Source of the DNA: Stenomitos frigidus_A
GTDB lineage: Bacteria; Cyanobacteriota; Cyanobacteriia; Leptolyngbyales; Leptolyngbyaceae
NCBI RefSeq assembly: GCF_963877135.1
Contig: NZ_CAWNSW010000073.1
Location: forward strand, 186,001-250,000
Direction of reading: 5' to 3'
Length of the DNA: 64,000 bases
Below are positions 53,301 through 61,607 of the stretch, in pieces; the first letter of the stretch is position 1, and each line of letters begins with the position of its first letter. The notes under the pieces were generated by a model. That model ran no database searches. It had not been told where the DNA came from and was given only the letters and a program-made list of their open reading frames with translations. Position numbers and translations under genes: made by a program.

Positions 53301-54577
53301 ACATCCCCAGCGGTGCCTCCGGTGCCCCCACCCGCGGACGACCCGAAGTCCTACCCACCGGACGTAACTTCTACTCCGTAGACATTCGCGCCGTCCCCAC
53401 CGAAACGGCCTGGGACATCGGACGCAAAGCCGCCGAAACCCTCGTAGAACGCTACACCCAAGAACACGGCGAATACCCCAAAACCCTGGGACTCTCCATC
53501 TGGGGCACCGCCACCATGCGCACAGGCGGCGACGACCTCGCAGAAGCACTCGCGCTACTAGGCGTACAGCCCGTCTGGGATGGCGTTTCCCGACGAGTCA
53601 TTGATTTCGAGATTCTACCCCTGTCGCTCCTCGGTCGCCCACGCGTAGACGTCACCCTACGCATTTCCGGCTTCTTCCGCGATGCCTTCCCGAACTTGAT
53701 TGACTTATTTGACAGTGCCGTCAATGCTGTCGCCAACCTTGACGAACCCGACGACCAAAACCCCCTCGCCGCTCAAGTACAGCAAGAGACCCTACGCTGG
53801 GAAGCCGAAGGACTCATCGCAGAACAAGCCGCCGCCCGATCGCGCTACCGCATCTTTGGTTCCAAACCCAGCGCCTATGGAGCCGGATTACAAGGCTTAA
53901 TCGAATCTCAAAACTGGGAAAGCGAGGCTGACCTGGCCCGCGCCTACATGAACTGGAGCGCCTACGCCTACACTCGCAGCGCCGAAGGCAAATCAGCCCC
54001 CGAAGCCTTTACACAACGGTTGAGCACGATGCAAATCGTGTTGCAAAACCAGGACAACCGCGAACATGACTTGCTCGATTCCGATGATTACTACCAGTTT
54101 CAAGGCGGCTTAACAGCGGCTGTCCGCTCTGTATCAAAGACGACTCCAGAAATCTACTTTGGCGACAACGCCTGCACCGCACAGCCCAAAGTTCGCAAAC
54201 TGAGCGAAGAAATCGCTCGCGTTTACCGCTCCAGAGTCGTCAACCCCAAATGGATTGCGGGCACCATGCGACACGGTTATAAAGGCGCGTTTGAAATGGC
54301 TGCAACGCTAGATTATCTCTTTGCCTACGATGCCACCACGCACTGCGTCGAAGACTTTATGTACGAAGGCGTTGCCGAAGCGTATATCTTTGACCCAACC
54401 GTGCAGGACTTCATCCAAAAAAGCAACCCCTGGGCATTGCGCGATATGGCAGAACGCCTGTTAGAAGCAAACCAGCGCGGCTTATGGCAACAGCCTTCTC
54501 CAAACATGCTGGAGCGCTTGAAAGCGATCGCCAACGAAGCTGAAGGCACGATCGAGGCACAACAAAACAAGGCTTAA
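50387..54577 (+). CDS. cobN: CobN-type cobaltochelatase large subunit, with two repeat insertions
   Basis: 1396 residues. Starts MHRLATLPGGW and TAADTDIQTLAAAA as cyanobacterial CobN proteins do. Chelatase core motifs: FYRAHYLGGNTAAIDALCVA, VGKHGNLEWLPGKSVALSEN, NFYSVDIRAVPTETAWDIGR, LGLSIWGTATMRTGGDDLAE and the C-terminal KWIAGTMRHGYKGAFEMAAT then DFMYEGVAEAYIF. It inserts cobalt into hydrogenobyrinate a,c-diamide, working with ATPase subunits not in this window. In cyanobacteria the partner subunits may be shared with Mg chelatase (inference). Residues about 202-265 and 890-925 are repeat-derived. A HIP1-rich second half shows normal codon use. Confidence 0.9.
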   Translation: MHRLATLPGGWNPSTDGVIFVEQQPAPIVVITAADTDIQTLAAAAAQLPDGFPAFRVVNLLQLQQQLTIDTYAEDVLANAAVIIVRLIGGQSYWSYGLDVVEQTAKETGAALIFLPGDERPDPTLASHSTVSLALVNQVWQYFIEAGSENYQNLLRFVAAEFLDYAIDYQLPRSVPRVGLYEYGSGARSEVVVQVNCGFDENPLRGSSPRSPVMWGPSSPTPPEQESYGETQRLLIGGDLVSAARVEGKSVRKSTEALGDENDEALGKVAIVFYRAHYLGGNTAAIDALCVALSERNLTPVPIFISSLKEPDVQAELIRYCSQNVDVLLNTTSFSLASLDTDTPKVDLWKTLDVPVFQVIFSGGTKEAWESGAQGLTPRDMAMNVALPEVDGRIITRAVSFKTVQTQNALLQTDVVVYEPERSRIEFVAELAANWVKLRHTPIAERKIALILANYPNRDGRLANGVGLDTPASCLEILKALQLAGYTVSELPETSDELMQRLTTGVTNDPESFGWRSVNQVLALEDYTTHFQTLPDAVQTGIQSRWGDPLETEAFPIAGLQFGNVFVGIQPARGYDRDPTLNYHAPDLEPTHSYLAFYHWVNAHFGANAIVHVGKHGNLEWLPGKSVALSENCYPEAVFGAMPHLYPFIVNDPGEGSQAKRRSQAVILDHLTPPMTRAELYGSLHQLEGLIDEYYEAQTLDPARVGLIRDRLMQLIQQEHLHKDLGIATELSDEAITKVLTAADGYLCELKEAQIRDGLHIFGQCPDGRQLRDLIVAIARNPNANRMGLTRAIAQDWQLDFDPLTANLGDILEPTQHPALQTCRIIGDAIEIIENHAASLIEVLLSPPRALSTEVASLVGFRPSTQPTSLNSPPELAANTDHPSIALQPSCQNSDSGGVGELGPHIAGGRGEVPRREPPTEAEISAFDHCEQNTIGQQTQQELDWVRDRLLPALRKTDQEITNLLRGLDGQYIPSGASGAPTRGRPEVLPTGRNFYSVDIRAVPTETAWDIGRKAAETLVERYTQEHGEYPKTLGLSIWGTATMRTGGDDLAEALALLGVQPVWDGVSRRVIDFEILPLSLLGRPRVDVTLRISGFFRDAFPNLIDLFDSAVNAVANLDEPDDQNPLAAQVQQETLRWEAEGLIAEQAAARSRYRIFGSKPSAYGAGLQGLIESQNWESEADLARAYMNWSAYAYTRSAEGKSAPEAFTQRLSTMQIVLQNQDNREHDLLDSDDYYQFQGGLTAAVRSVSKTTPEIYFGDNACTAQPKVRKLSEEIARVYRSRVVNPKWIAGTMRHGYKGAFEMAATLDYLFAYDATTHCVEDFMYEGVAEAYIFDPTVQDFIQKSNPWALRDMAERLLEANQRGLWQQPSPNMLERLKAIANEAEGTIEAQQNKA
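50993..51059 (+). repeat. GC-rich repeat C, copy 1, inside cobN
   Basis: CCTCTCCGGGGGTCTTCCCC to CACACCCCCCGAAC. It codes for NPLRGSSPRSPVMWGPSSPT in frame. The reverse complement of 53071-53138 matches it along its whole length with few changes. Confidence 0.9.
53071..53138 (-). repeat. GC-rich repeat C, copy 2, inside cobN, opposite orientation
   Basis: TTCGGGGGGCGTGGGGGAGT to CCCCCGGAGAGAGCCT. It codes for SGGVGELGPHIAGGRGEVPR in frame. Its internal GGGGGG/CCCCCC arms can also fold on themselves. Confidence 0.9.
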
Positions 54578-54633
54578 TACCCTTCAACCATCAGTCCATG
54601 AGATGATGCCAAAAGTCGTGCATCGATGGTTCC

Positions 54634-56490
54634 ATGCAGAACCCTTTCCCAACACTCCGACTGGGGTGCAGTTTACTGATCGCGCTGAGTCTTGTTACCG
54701 CAAAGCCTCCGAAGGGGCAGAGTGTTGAACTTGAGCGATCGCCACAATTTCTGCTCAATCCAGCCACAGGTATAAAGCAGGTCAAATCTCCATCGATCGC
54801 GCCAGTGATACAGTCGATCGCCCAAACTCCGCGACCGAAACCTGCACCATCCCCAACGGTGCCACAACTGCTACCACGGGAACCAGCCCCACCGTCTACC
54901 CAACCACCTCCAGCCTCGACTCCAGCGCCCTTACCATCACTGGATCAGCTTTTCCCGCAGCCTGAAGCCCCAACGCCATCACAGCCTTCTACTGAAAGCC
55001 CTCCCGAAACGATTACCGTGGAGCGGATTGAGGTCATCGGCAGCACCGTCTTTAGTGCCGCAGACTTCGCCAAAATTACAGAGCCGTTTACCAAGCGTTC
55101 CTTGGCGATCGCCGAATTATTTCAGCTTCGATCGCTCATTACGCAGCTTTACGTCGATCATGGCTACATTACCTCTGGTGCATACATTCCACCACAGACG
55201 CTGCAAGGTGGAGTGGTGACCATTCAAGTCGTAGAAGGCAGGCTAGAAGACATTACCGTCACAGGAGCCCGTCGCCTCAACCCCAACTACGTGCGATCGC
55301 GGTTGGCGATCGCCGCTGGGCCACCGCTAAATCGCAATCGACTGCTAGAAGCCCTGCAACTACTACAGCTCGATCCACTCATTCAATCCCTGGCTGCAGA
55401 GTTAGCGGCTGGCACCCGTCCCGGTGAAAGCGTGCTGTCAGTGCGGGTCACCGAAGCCCAAAACTTGAATGGACAACTGTTGTTTGACAACGCACGTGCG
55501 CCCAGTGTCGGCACCGATCGCCGACAGCTTCAGCTGAGTTTAGGCAATGTTACAGGGTTGGGCGATCGCGTGAGCGCCATTTATACCAACACCAACGGCA
55601 GCAACGCCCTCGACTTGAGCTATACTGTGCCTCTCAATCCGCGCAATGGCACCCTGAGCATCAACTACGGCACAGCCTCCAGTAATGTCATCGAACCGCC
55701 CTTTGATGGGTTGGGGATTGAGTCCAAATCTCGCTATTACGAGTTCACCCTTCGACAGCCGATCATCCAAACGCCCACCCACGAATTGGCACTTGGTTTT
55801 ACTGCCACCCGACGCGAAAGTGAAGCGACCCTGCTCGATGGACTCATTCCGTTTCCCGCTTTGGGAGCCGATCGCAATGGCAAAACACGCCTCACCGCCC
55901 TGCGCTTTTTTCAAGAAGCCACCTGGCGCGGCAGTGCCGAAGTCGTTGCGCTCCGCTCTCAGTTCACCGTAGGACTAAACGCCCTGAATGCAACCATTAA
56001 CCCAGACCCGCCCGACAGCCGCTTTTTTGCGTGGCGAGGACAGGCACAGTGGGTGCGGCTCCTGGCGCCAGAGACCTTACTGCTTGTGCGCAGCGACTTA
56101 CAAATCGCAGACCGACCCATTCTACCGCTAGAACAGTTTGGCTTAGGGGGACAGGACAGCGTGCGCGGCTATCGCCAGGATGCCTTGCTGACCGACAGCG
56201 GTCTCTTTGCCTCGGCAGAACTCCGCATTCCCATCTTGCGCTTGCCAAAACTGAATAGCCTGTTGCAACTGACGCCATTCATCGACGTTGGTACTGCCTG
56301 GAATTTGGGCAACAGCCCCGATCCCGATCCCAGAACGCTATTGGCAATTGGCTTGGGTCTGCGGCTGCAATGGAGCGATCGCGTCACCGCTCGCCTCGAT
56401 TGGGGCATTCCACTCATCTCGATCAGTGGTGCCAAAAACACCTGGCAGGAAAATGGGGTATATTTTTCGATCGTCGTGAATCCGTTTTAG
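54634..56490 (+). CDS. TpsB/ShlB/FhaC-type outer membrane transporter
   Basis: 618 residues. Signal-like N-terminus (LRLGCSLLIALSLVTAKPPK), Pro-rich linker (about 60-125), POTRA_2 domain (ERIEVIGSTVFSAADFAKIT, then LITQLYVDHGYITSGAYIPP), and a beta-barrel with GERxGxSVLSVRV-like linker (PGESVLSVRVTEAQNLNGQL), LGQDSVRGYRQDALLTDSGL (the lid loop VRGY motif) and a C-terminal aromatic strand. It exports a TpsA partner in two-partner secretion. No TpsA with a filamentous haemagglutinin N-terminal domain is nearby. Confidence 0.93.
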   Translation: MQNPFPTLRLGCSLLIALSLVTAKPPKGQSVELERSPQFLLNPATGIKQVKSPSIAPVIQSIAQTPRPKPAPSPTVPQLLPREPAPPSTQPPPASTPAPLPSLDQLFPQPEAPTPSQPSTESPPETITVERIEVIGSTVFSAADFAKITEPFTKRSLAIAELFQLRSLITQLYVDHGYITSGAYIPPQTLQGGVVTIQVVEGRLEDITVTGARRLNPNYVRSRLAIAAGPPLNRNRLLEALQLLQLDPLIQSLAAELAAGTRPGESVLSVRVTEAQNLNGQLLFDNARAPSVGTDRRQLQLSLGNVTGLGDRVSAIYTNTNGSNALDLSYTVPLNPRNGTLSINYGTASSNVIEPPFDGLGIESKSRYYEFTLRQPIIQTPTHELALGFTATRRESEATLLDGLIPFPALGADRNGKTRLTALRFFQEATWRGSAEVVALRSQFTVGLNALNATINPDPPDSRFFAWRGQAQWVRLLAPETLLLVRSDLQIADRPILPLEQFGLGGQDSVRGYRQDALLTDSGLFASAELRIPILRLPKLNSLLQLTPFIDVGTAWNLGNSPDPDPRTLLAIGLGLRLQWSDRVTARLDWGIPLISISGAKNTWQENGVYFSIVVNPF

Positions 56491-56590
56491 AGGCGTTGTT
56501 AGTTATTAGAAAGAAGCAGAAGGCTAAACATTGCCTCTGTACTTAAAGGGAATGTTGCAACTAACTCTGGGAAAGGTAGGATCGCTAGCT

Positions 56591-57439
56591 ATGAAGATTC
56601 TTTTGACCAATGTTTGCGTTCAGTTGGCAATCGCCATAACACTGGCTGCGTGTAACACCTCTCGTCCATTTGTCACCGCTTCGCCATCACCCGATATCCT
56701 GTCATCCAGTCCAGTAGCTAGCAGCCCGTCACCGACTCCTACAACAGGCGATCCGTTTGCTAAAGGTGTCGATAAAGCAGCCAGTGCAACTAGTCTGGCT
56801 CAATCGGCTCAAACACCAGAAGACTGGAACTTAGTACTCGCGCAATGGCAACGGGCGATCGCTTTCATGAAAGCAGTGCCGCCGACTAGCCCCAACCGTG
56901 CTGCAGCCCAGGCGTTACTGGCAAAATACCAGCAGAATTTAGCACGCGCTCAGCAGCAAGCTAAGCAAGGTGGTCCAAGCTCGGTTACGGTAGCCCGCAA
57001 AGATGGGCAAGAGGGTGTGCCTCTAATCGCAGGTGGTCAACCGTCTGCCAGCCCTGACATACCAAAAAATGCGGTAGCTACAATGGAGGCTCCAGTCACA
57101 ATTAGCGCCTTGCTGCAGCAACAAGCAGAGTTTTTCGCTAAACAAAAACGCTTTGCTGCTAATCTTGCAGAGTTAGGCACTAATATTCCTGGTGCTACGC
57201 TCAACTACACCTACAGCACGAGCGGAGCACAGTCAAAGCAAGCCACTGCAACAGCAACAGCAAAACAGGGCGACCTGCCCAGCTATACAGGCGCAGTCTT
57301 TGCCGTCAAAGATAACAAAAACAACAATCAGACGGTGGCCACCATTTGCTTTAGCAGTACTCCTCCTAAAACACCGCCGCCACCGCCTCAGCTAGTAGGT
57401 AAGGACGCCCAATGCCCAACTGGTTCTTCTAAGATGTAA
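56591..57439 (+). CDS. Putative lipoprotein, Ala/Gln-rich
   Basis: 282 residues from the ATG at 56591, chosen because it gives a lipobox (ALTLAAC-like: ITLAACNTS). After a Ser/Pro linker, the segment QSAQTPEDWNLVLAQWQRAI followed by FMKAVPPTSPNRAAAQALLA is a helical block common in cyanobacterial exported proteins. The second half (KQKRFAANLAELGTNIPGAT, then YTGAVFAVKDNKNNNQTVAT) resembles a type IV pilin-like fold seen in similar proteins; this is tentative. It lies 40 bases after the tpsB stop region and could be cotranscribed. Confidence 0.72.
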   Translation: MKILLTNVCVQLAIAITLAACNTSRPFVTASPSPDILSSSPVASSPSPTPTTGDPFAKGVDKAASATSLAQSAQTPEDWNLVLAQWQRAIAFMKAVPPTSPNRAAAQALLAKYQQNLARAQQQAKQGGPSSVTVARKDGQEGVPLIAGGQPSASPDIPKNAVATMEAPVTISALLQQQAEFFAKQKRFAANLAELGTNIPGATLNYTYSTSGAQSKQATATATAKQGDLPSYTGAVFAVKDNKNNNQTVATICFSSTPPKTPPPPPQLVGKDAQCPTGSSKM

Positions 57440-57441
57440 GG

Positions 57442-58296
57442 CTAGCGGCGTCTGCTGCCAAAGCTGCGCGATCGCGAACTACCAAAGCCTTTGTTGGGGC
57501 TGCTGCGATAGCTGCCGCTAGAACGCTCGGAGCGTCGCAGTGTACTGTTGCCGTAGCCAGAACCCGTCGAACGATCGTACTGGCCTGTATTGCGCGATCG
57601 AGCGGTGCTGGATGTAGGCGTGCGCAACTGTCCTGTCGTTCTGAGCTGCCGGGTACGCACCTCAGCCGGAGGAGCCTGATAGCGGCTCTGGTAGCTGTTC
57701 ACCGCTTGATTGTAAGACGAGCCATACCCACCATACCCAGCCAACGGTACTCCTGGCTGGTACATCGGCGGCACATAGTATTGCGGTCTAAATAGTAAAC
57801 TGCCCAATGCCTGCCCTGCTAGCGCGCCTGCAAAGGGTGCCCAGAAATTTGATTCCTGACGCACTACAACGGTTTCTTGGCGACCAGACTGCGGATCGGT
57901 TTGGGTTTCAGTCACGTTATGCACATACTCAAGCTTGAAGTCTTCGGTCAGGTGCAGCGCGGGTTGTCCATTCTCAACCTTGAGGTAGCTCTTTTTACCA
58001 GACGAAACCTCTTCCTCCGTTAAACGAGCCATCGGTACATTGGTGGCTCGAAATACAGATGATTCGCCCGGTTTTGTATTGAGCAACATGACATTGTATT
58101 CGCCGCCATCGTCGTTGTAGGTTGCCTGCTGCACGGAATACTCTCCATCCGAGAGTTTAGTTTGGGCAACGGTACGAGCCTGTTCGGTCTGCGATCGAGT
58201 ATCAGTCTTACGATCGTCCGCAAGTGGATTACCGCAACCTACAGAGGTCCAAATAAGCGTCAAAGCCATCGAAACAAGCAGAAGTTTGCGTAGCAT
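57442..58296 (-). CDS. Putative lipoprotein with Ser/Arg-rich C-terminus
   Basis: 284 residues. Lipobox at LIWTSVGC. The middle region SDGEYSVQQATYNDDGGEYN, then VENGQPALHLTEDFKLEYVH and the Tyr/Pro-rich YYVPPMYQPGVPLAGYGGYG lead to an SxR-rich tail (SSGSYRSSPNKGFGSSRSRS). Proteins of this layout occur with DUF1517 genes in cyanobacteria; the function is unknown. It converges with the preceding gene, the stops only two bases apart. Confidence 0.7.
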   Translation of the reverse strand: MLRKLLLVSMALTLIWTSVGCGNPLADDRKTDTRSQTEQARTVAQTKLSDGEYSVQQATYNDDGGEYNVMLLNTKPGESSVFRATNVPMARLTEEEVSSGKKSYLKVENGQPALHLTEDFKLEYVHNVTETQTDPQSGRQETVVVRQESNFWAPFAGALAGQALGSLLFRPQYYVPPMYQPGVPLAGYGGYGSSYNQAVNSYQSRYQAPPAEVRTRQLRTTGQLRTPTSSTARSRNTGQYDRSTGSGYGNSTLRRSERSSGSYRSSPNKGFGSSRSRSFGSRRR

Positions 58297-58446
58297 AGGT
58301 CAGTGAATGAACTCAGTGAATGAACGTGTACTGTATTGCTATAAATCGGTTCAGCGGTTAATCAATGATAGAAATGGATTGAAGCGATGAATGGGAACGT
58401 TGCCGTACTAGGCAGTGAATACTTCTAGCCAAGATTGATTAGCACC

Positions 58447-59052
58447 CTAGAGCGGAATGAGTTCTGGAAAGCCAACCAGCACTTGATCAGACGTTAACTC
58501 ATCACCTAACCGCGCAGGCGAGAAATGCACCTGAACGGCTCGCAGCGTTTCCTGGTAGTGCAGATTGACCAACGCCTTTAACCCGGCTCTTAAGGCGCTC
58601 ATACTAGCGAGATCAGCTTCCAGTTCGGGCACTTCCCCTTCAAAAGCAACTGTCAGCATGACAACCAGATGATGGGTAGCAGGCAGTGCCAACGGTTCGT
58701 CGCGGTTAGCGCTCATACTCTCCACATCGGGAGCACTGCGATAGCGCTGAGCCGAATCGGTAAACAACTCTGTAACAAAGTCGCCTGCTTCGCCTTCATC
58801 CCAAAAGACATCCCCTTCGTTACCCGCCGCTTGCCAGTAGGTGTCGTATTGCAGCAGGCTTTGGCAGATTTCAACTAAGCCTTCTCCCAGCACCGTCATA
58901 TCGCCTTCGCTATCTACTGCGTCAAAGGCAGCCTTGTTGAGAACACCCAGCAATGGTGCTACTTCTTCACCCACTAAGTGAATAAACAGGCGACAAACGA
59001 CAAAGCGAGTTTTGCCACCCAGTTGATTAAAGCGATCGCGCCACGAACTCAT
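58447..59052 (-). CDS. DUF1517 family protein
   Basis: 201 residues: SSWRDRFNQLGGKTRFVVCR, LLQYDTYWQAAGNEGDVFWD, VVMLTVAFEGEVPELEADLA, LVNLHYQETLRAVQVHFSPA and the C-terminal DELTSDQVLVGFPELIPL. This is the DUF1517 family of cyanobacteria and plastids, linked to thylakoid or membrane-associated functions in some members. There is no signal peptide, so it is probably cytosolic or peripheral. Confidence 0.92.
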   Translation of the reverse strand: MSSWRDRFNQLGGKTRFVVCRLFIHLVGEEVAPLLGVLNKAAFDAVDSEGDMTVLGEGLVEICQSLLQYDTYWQAAGNEGDVFWDEGEAGDFVTELFTDSAQRYRSAPDVESMSANRDEPLALPATHHLVVMLTVAFEGEVPELEADLASMSALRAGLKALVNLHYQETLRAVQVHFSPARLGDELTSDQVLVGFPELIPL

Positions 59053-59285
59053 GTCTCAGTCCCTCTAGCAACCATAAAATCCTAACGATTTAGTCCTACA
59101 AGTTGCTAGCCATCTTCTCAATGTAGTCAGTCAACTGTGTCACGTTATCTACCTCAGGTTTAGCCTGCCTTTCGCAAGGCATGATGTTCGGATAACCTGC
59201 CCTCGGCTGTACGGGAAACAAGAGAGGATGGGGAGAAAAGCGACTGTCTGGTAAGGACATGGGAATGCTAAGTCCTTTTTGTTTG

Positions 59286-59417
59286 CTAGAACGCTCCTAA
59301 CGCCTTAATCGTCTCTTCGTCCTTCAGACCGTCTCCCTTACTGCCACTGCTGAGTGTTACCGTAGAACGGGGCTGAGAAAGCAGTTCTTCTTGCCAGCGA
59401 CTTAACCTAAAACTCAT
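59286..59417 (-). CDS. Predicted 43-residue peptide, unrecognised
   Basis: Frame from ATG at 59417 to TAG at 59286 with an ACGGAG ribosome site at eight-base spacing. Sequence begins MSFRLSRWQEELLSQPRSTV and ends LKDEETIKALGAF. It is short but has a good start context and lies alone in the gap between DUF1517 and the ABC-F gene. It has some look of a leader or precursor peptide (amphipathic N-terminus, Ser/Gly-rich middle), but no modification enzyme is adjacent. Confidence 0.4.
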   Translation of the reverse strand: MSFRLSRWQEELLSQPRSTVTLSSGSKGDGLKDEETIKALGAF

Positions 59418-59539
59418 TGAATACACTCCGTTGAACGCCCTTCGGCCTGGGTCTCAATGACACAGCTTGCGTCACAGCCTGACCACCGACTCCTGACCGC
59501 TGACTCCTCCACTTTTCATTCGTAATTTTTAATTGATCA

Positions 59540-61588
59540 ATGAGTATCTTTACGCTGCGATCGCTCCACAAAGACTTTGGCATCAAAGAAATCCTGCATG
59601 ATGCCAGCTTTAGCCTGGATGATGGTGACAAGGTGGGGTTGATTGGCACCAATGGATCGGGTAAATCAACGCTGCTGAAAATGATTGCAGGGTTAGAGTC
59701 GATCGACAGTGGCGAAATGTTGGTCAATCCCAGCGTTCGCATCGTCTATCTGCCACAACAACCAGAGCTAGACGACGATCGCACCGTACTGGAACAAGTG
59801 TTTGCTGACAGTGGCGATCAAATGGCTCTGGTACGGGAGTTTGAAGAAATTTCTGATAAACTAGCGCACGGGCACGGCGATCAAGACCAGTTAATGGCAA
59901 AGCTTTCCAGCCTGACTCACCAGCTAGATGCAACCGGAGCCTGGGATCTGGAAACCAATGCCAAAATTATTCTGACGAAACTCGGTATCGACGATTTTGA
60001 GGCCAAAATTGGCGATCTTTCGGGTGGCTATCGCAAACGGATTGCGCTGGCAGCCGCATTGCTGTCCGAACCCGATGTGCTGCTAATGGATGAGCCCACG
60101 AACCACCTGGATGCACTCTCGGTCGAATGGCTGCAAAGCTATCTCAACCGCTTTCGGGGCGCACTACTCCTCATTACCCACGATCGCTACTTTCTCGATC
60201 GCGTCACCAATCGCATCCTGGAGATCGATCGGGGCGATCTCTTCACCTACAGCGGCAACTATTCCTACTATTTAGAGAAAAAAGCACTGGCAGAAGATTC
60301 CGCCGCCAGCACCGAGCGTAAGCATCAGGGACTGCTGCGCCGCGAACTGGAATGGCTCAAACGGGGGCCCAAAGCACGCAGTACGAAACAAAAGGCACGG
60401 ATCGATCGCGTCCACGCTCTACAAGCAACTGAGTTTAAGCAAGGTCACGGCAAAGTTGATATTGCTACGGCTGGACGTCGCATCGGTAAGAAGGTTATCG
60501 AACTGGTGGCTGTCACAAAGGGGTATGGCGATCGCACCTTGATCAACGGCTTCACCTACGAATTCAGCCCCGAAGATCGCGTCGGGATCATCGGTGGCAA
60601 CGGGGTCGGCAAATCCACCCTGATGGACATGATTACGGGACGCCTTCAGCCCGACTCCGGCACCGTCGAAATCGGCACTACCATCCACATCGGCTACTTC
60701 GACCAGCATTCCGACGACCTCACACTCAACCCGGAACAACGCGTCATCGATTACCTCAAAGATGTGGCCGAACTGGTGAAAATCGCCGATGGCACGGTCA
60801 TTACCGCCTCCCAAATGCTGGAGCGCTTTCTGTTTCCTGGCAACCAGCAGTATGCGCCGATCAACAAACTCTCCGGTGGCGAACGGCGACGGCTCTTCCT
60901 GCTACGTGTCCTCATGAGCGCGCCCAACATCCTCATTTTGGACGAGCCCACCAACGACCTGGACGTGCAAACCCTCGCTGTCCTGGAAGATTACCTGGAA
61001 GATTTCAACGGCTGCGTCATTGTCGTTTCCCACGATCGCTACTTCCTCGATCGCGTCGTCGATACCATCTTTGCCTTCGAGCCGGACGGCACTCTGCGCC
61101 AATATCCGGGAAATTATTCGGTGTACCTCGACTACAAGCGAGCAGAAGAGGCTGCAGCGGTCAGCAGTCAGCGGTCAGCAGTCAGCGGTCAGCAGTCAGC
61201 GGTCAGCGGCAGAAAGCAGAAAGCAGAACCCACTCAAAACTCTTCTTCACTCCCCACTCCCCACTCCCCACTCCCTATACCCTTATCCCCAACTCAAAAT
61301 ATCTCCGTAGGAGACGCTTCGCGTTTCTTGAATGCCGAAGGCTATACAAAACTCAAAACTCAAAACTCTCGCAAGCTTTCCTACAAAGAAAAGCGCGAAT
61401 TCGAGCAGTTGGAAACTCAAATTCCCGCAATGGAAGCTGAAAAAGAGCAGATCGAGAAAACGTTGTACAAAAATCCACCATCAGGCTTCAGCGAAGTGCA
61501 AGCGCTTTCTGCACGATTGGCGGAGTTAAATAGCGCGATCGACGCTGCGACCGATCGCTGGTTAGAATTATCGGAAATGGAGTCTTAA
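59540..61588 (+). CDS. ABC-F family ATPase (Uup-like), with repeat insertion in the C-terminal linker
   Basis: 682 residues with two ATPase domains and no membrane segments. Domain 1: GTNGSGKST, LSGGYRKR, DVLLMDEPTNHLD. Linker: ELEWLKRGPKARSTKQKARI. Domain 2: GGNGVGKST, LSGGERRRL, NILILDEPTNDLD. The C-terminal coiled coil (YKEKREFEQLETQIPAMEAE, then ALSARLAELNSAIDAATDRW) is typical of Uup. ABC-F proteins act on ribosomes, and Uup-like ones also on DNA stability. Residues about 539-609, between domain 2 and the coiled coil, are repeat-coded. The family is otherwise about 610 long. Confidence 0.93.
   Translation: MSIFTLRSLHKDFGIKEILHDASFSLDDGDKVGLIGTNGSGKSTLLKMIAGLESIDSGEMLVNPSVRIVYLPQQPELDDDRTVLEQVFADSGDQMALVREFEEISDKLAHGHGDQDQLMAKLSSLTHQLDATGAWDLETNAKIILTKLGIDDFEAKIGDLSGGYRKRIALAAALLSEPDVLLMDEPTNHLDALSVEWLQSYLNRFRGALLLITHDRYFLDRVTNRILEIDRGDLFTYSGNYSYYLEKKALAEDSAASTERKHQGLLRRELEWLKRGPKARSTKQKARIDRVHALQATEFKQGHGKVDIATAGRRIGKKVIELVAVTKGYGDRTLINGFTYEFSPEDRVGIIGGNGVGKSTLMDMITGRLQPDSGTVEIGTTIHIGYFDQHSDDLTLNPEQRVIDYLKDVAELVKIADGTVITASQMLERFLFPGNQQYAPINKLSGGERRRLFLLRVLMSAPNILILDEPTNDLDVQTLAVLEDYLEDFNGCVIVVSHDRYFLDRVVDTIFAFEPDGTLRQYPGNYSVYLDYKRAEEAAAVSSQRSAVSGQQSAVSGRKQKAEPTQNSSSLPTPHSPLPIPLSPTQNISVGDASRFLNAEGYTKLKTQNSRKLSYKEKREFEQLETQIPAMEAEKEQIEKTLYKNPPSGFSEVQALSARLAELNSAIDAATDRWLELSEMES
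61159..61368 (+). repeat. In-frame composite repeat inside the ABC-F gene
   Basis: Seven GGTCAGC-type heptamers, AGAAAGC units, CACTCCC units, then ATCTCCGTAGGAGACGCTTC with the dispersed element ending GAATGCCGAAGGCTATACAA, and CAAAACT heptamers. It encodes VSSQRSAVSGQQSAVSGRKQ and later EGYTKLKTQNSRKLSYK. The middle element is shared with 38004-38178. Confidence 0.93.
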
Positions 61589-61607
61589 TCCTTCACTGGT
61601 CAACGCA

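Noticed and set aside
53268..53549. Arg/Trp-rich minus-strand frame in cobN
   Set aside because: Antisense artefact of a GC-rich coding stretch.
59286..59417. Calling the small peptide a cyanobactin or other RiPP precursor
   Set aside because: No maturation enzyme, core repeat or recognition motif nearby.
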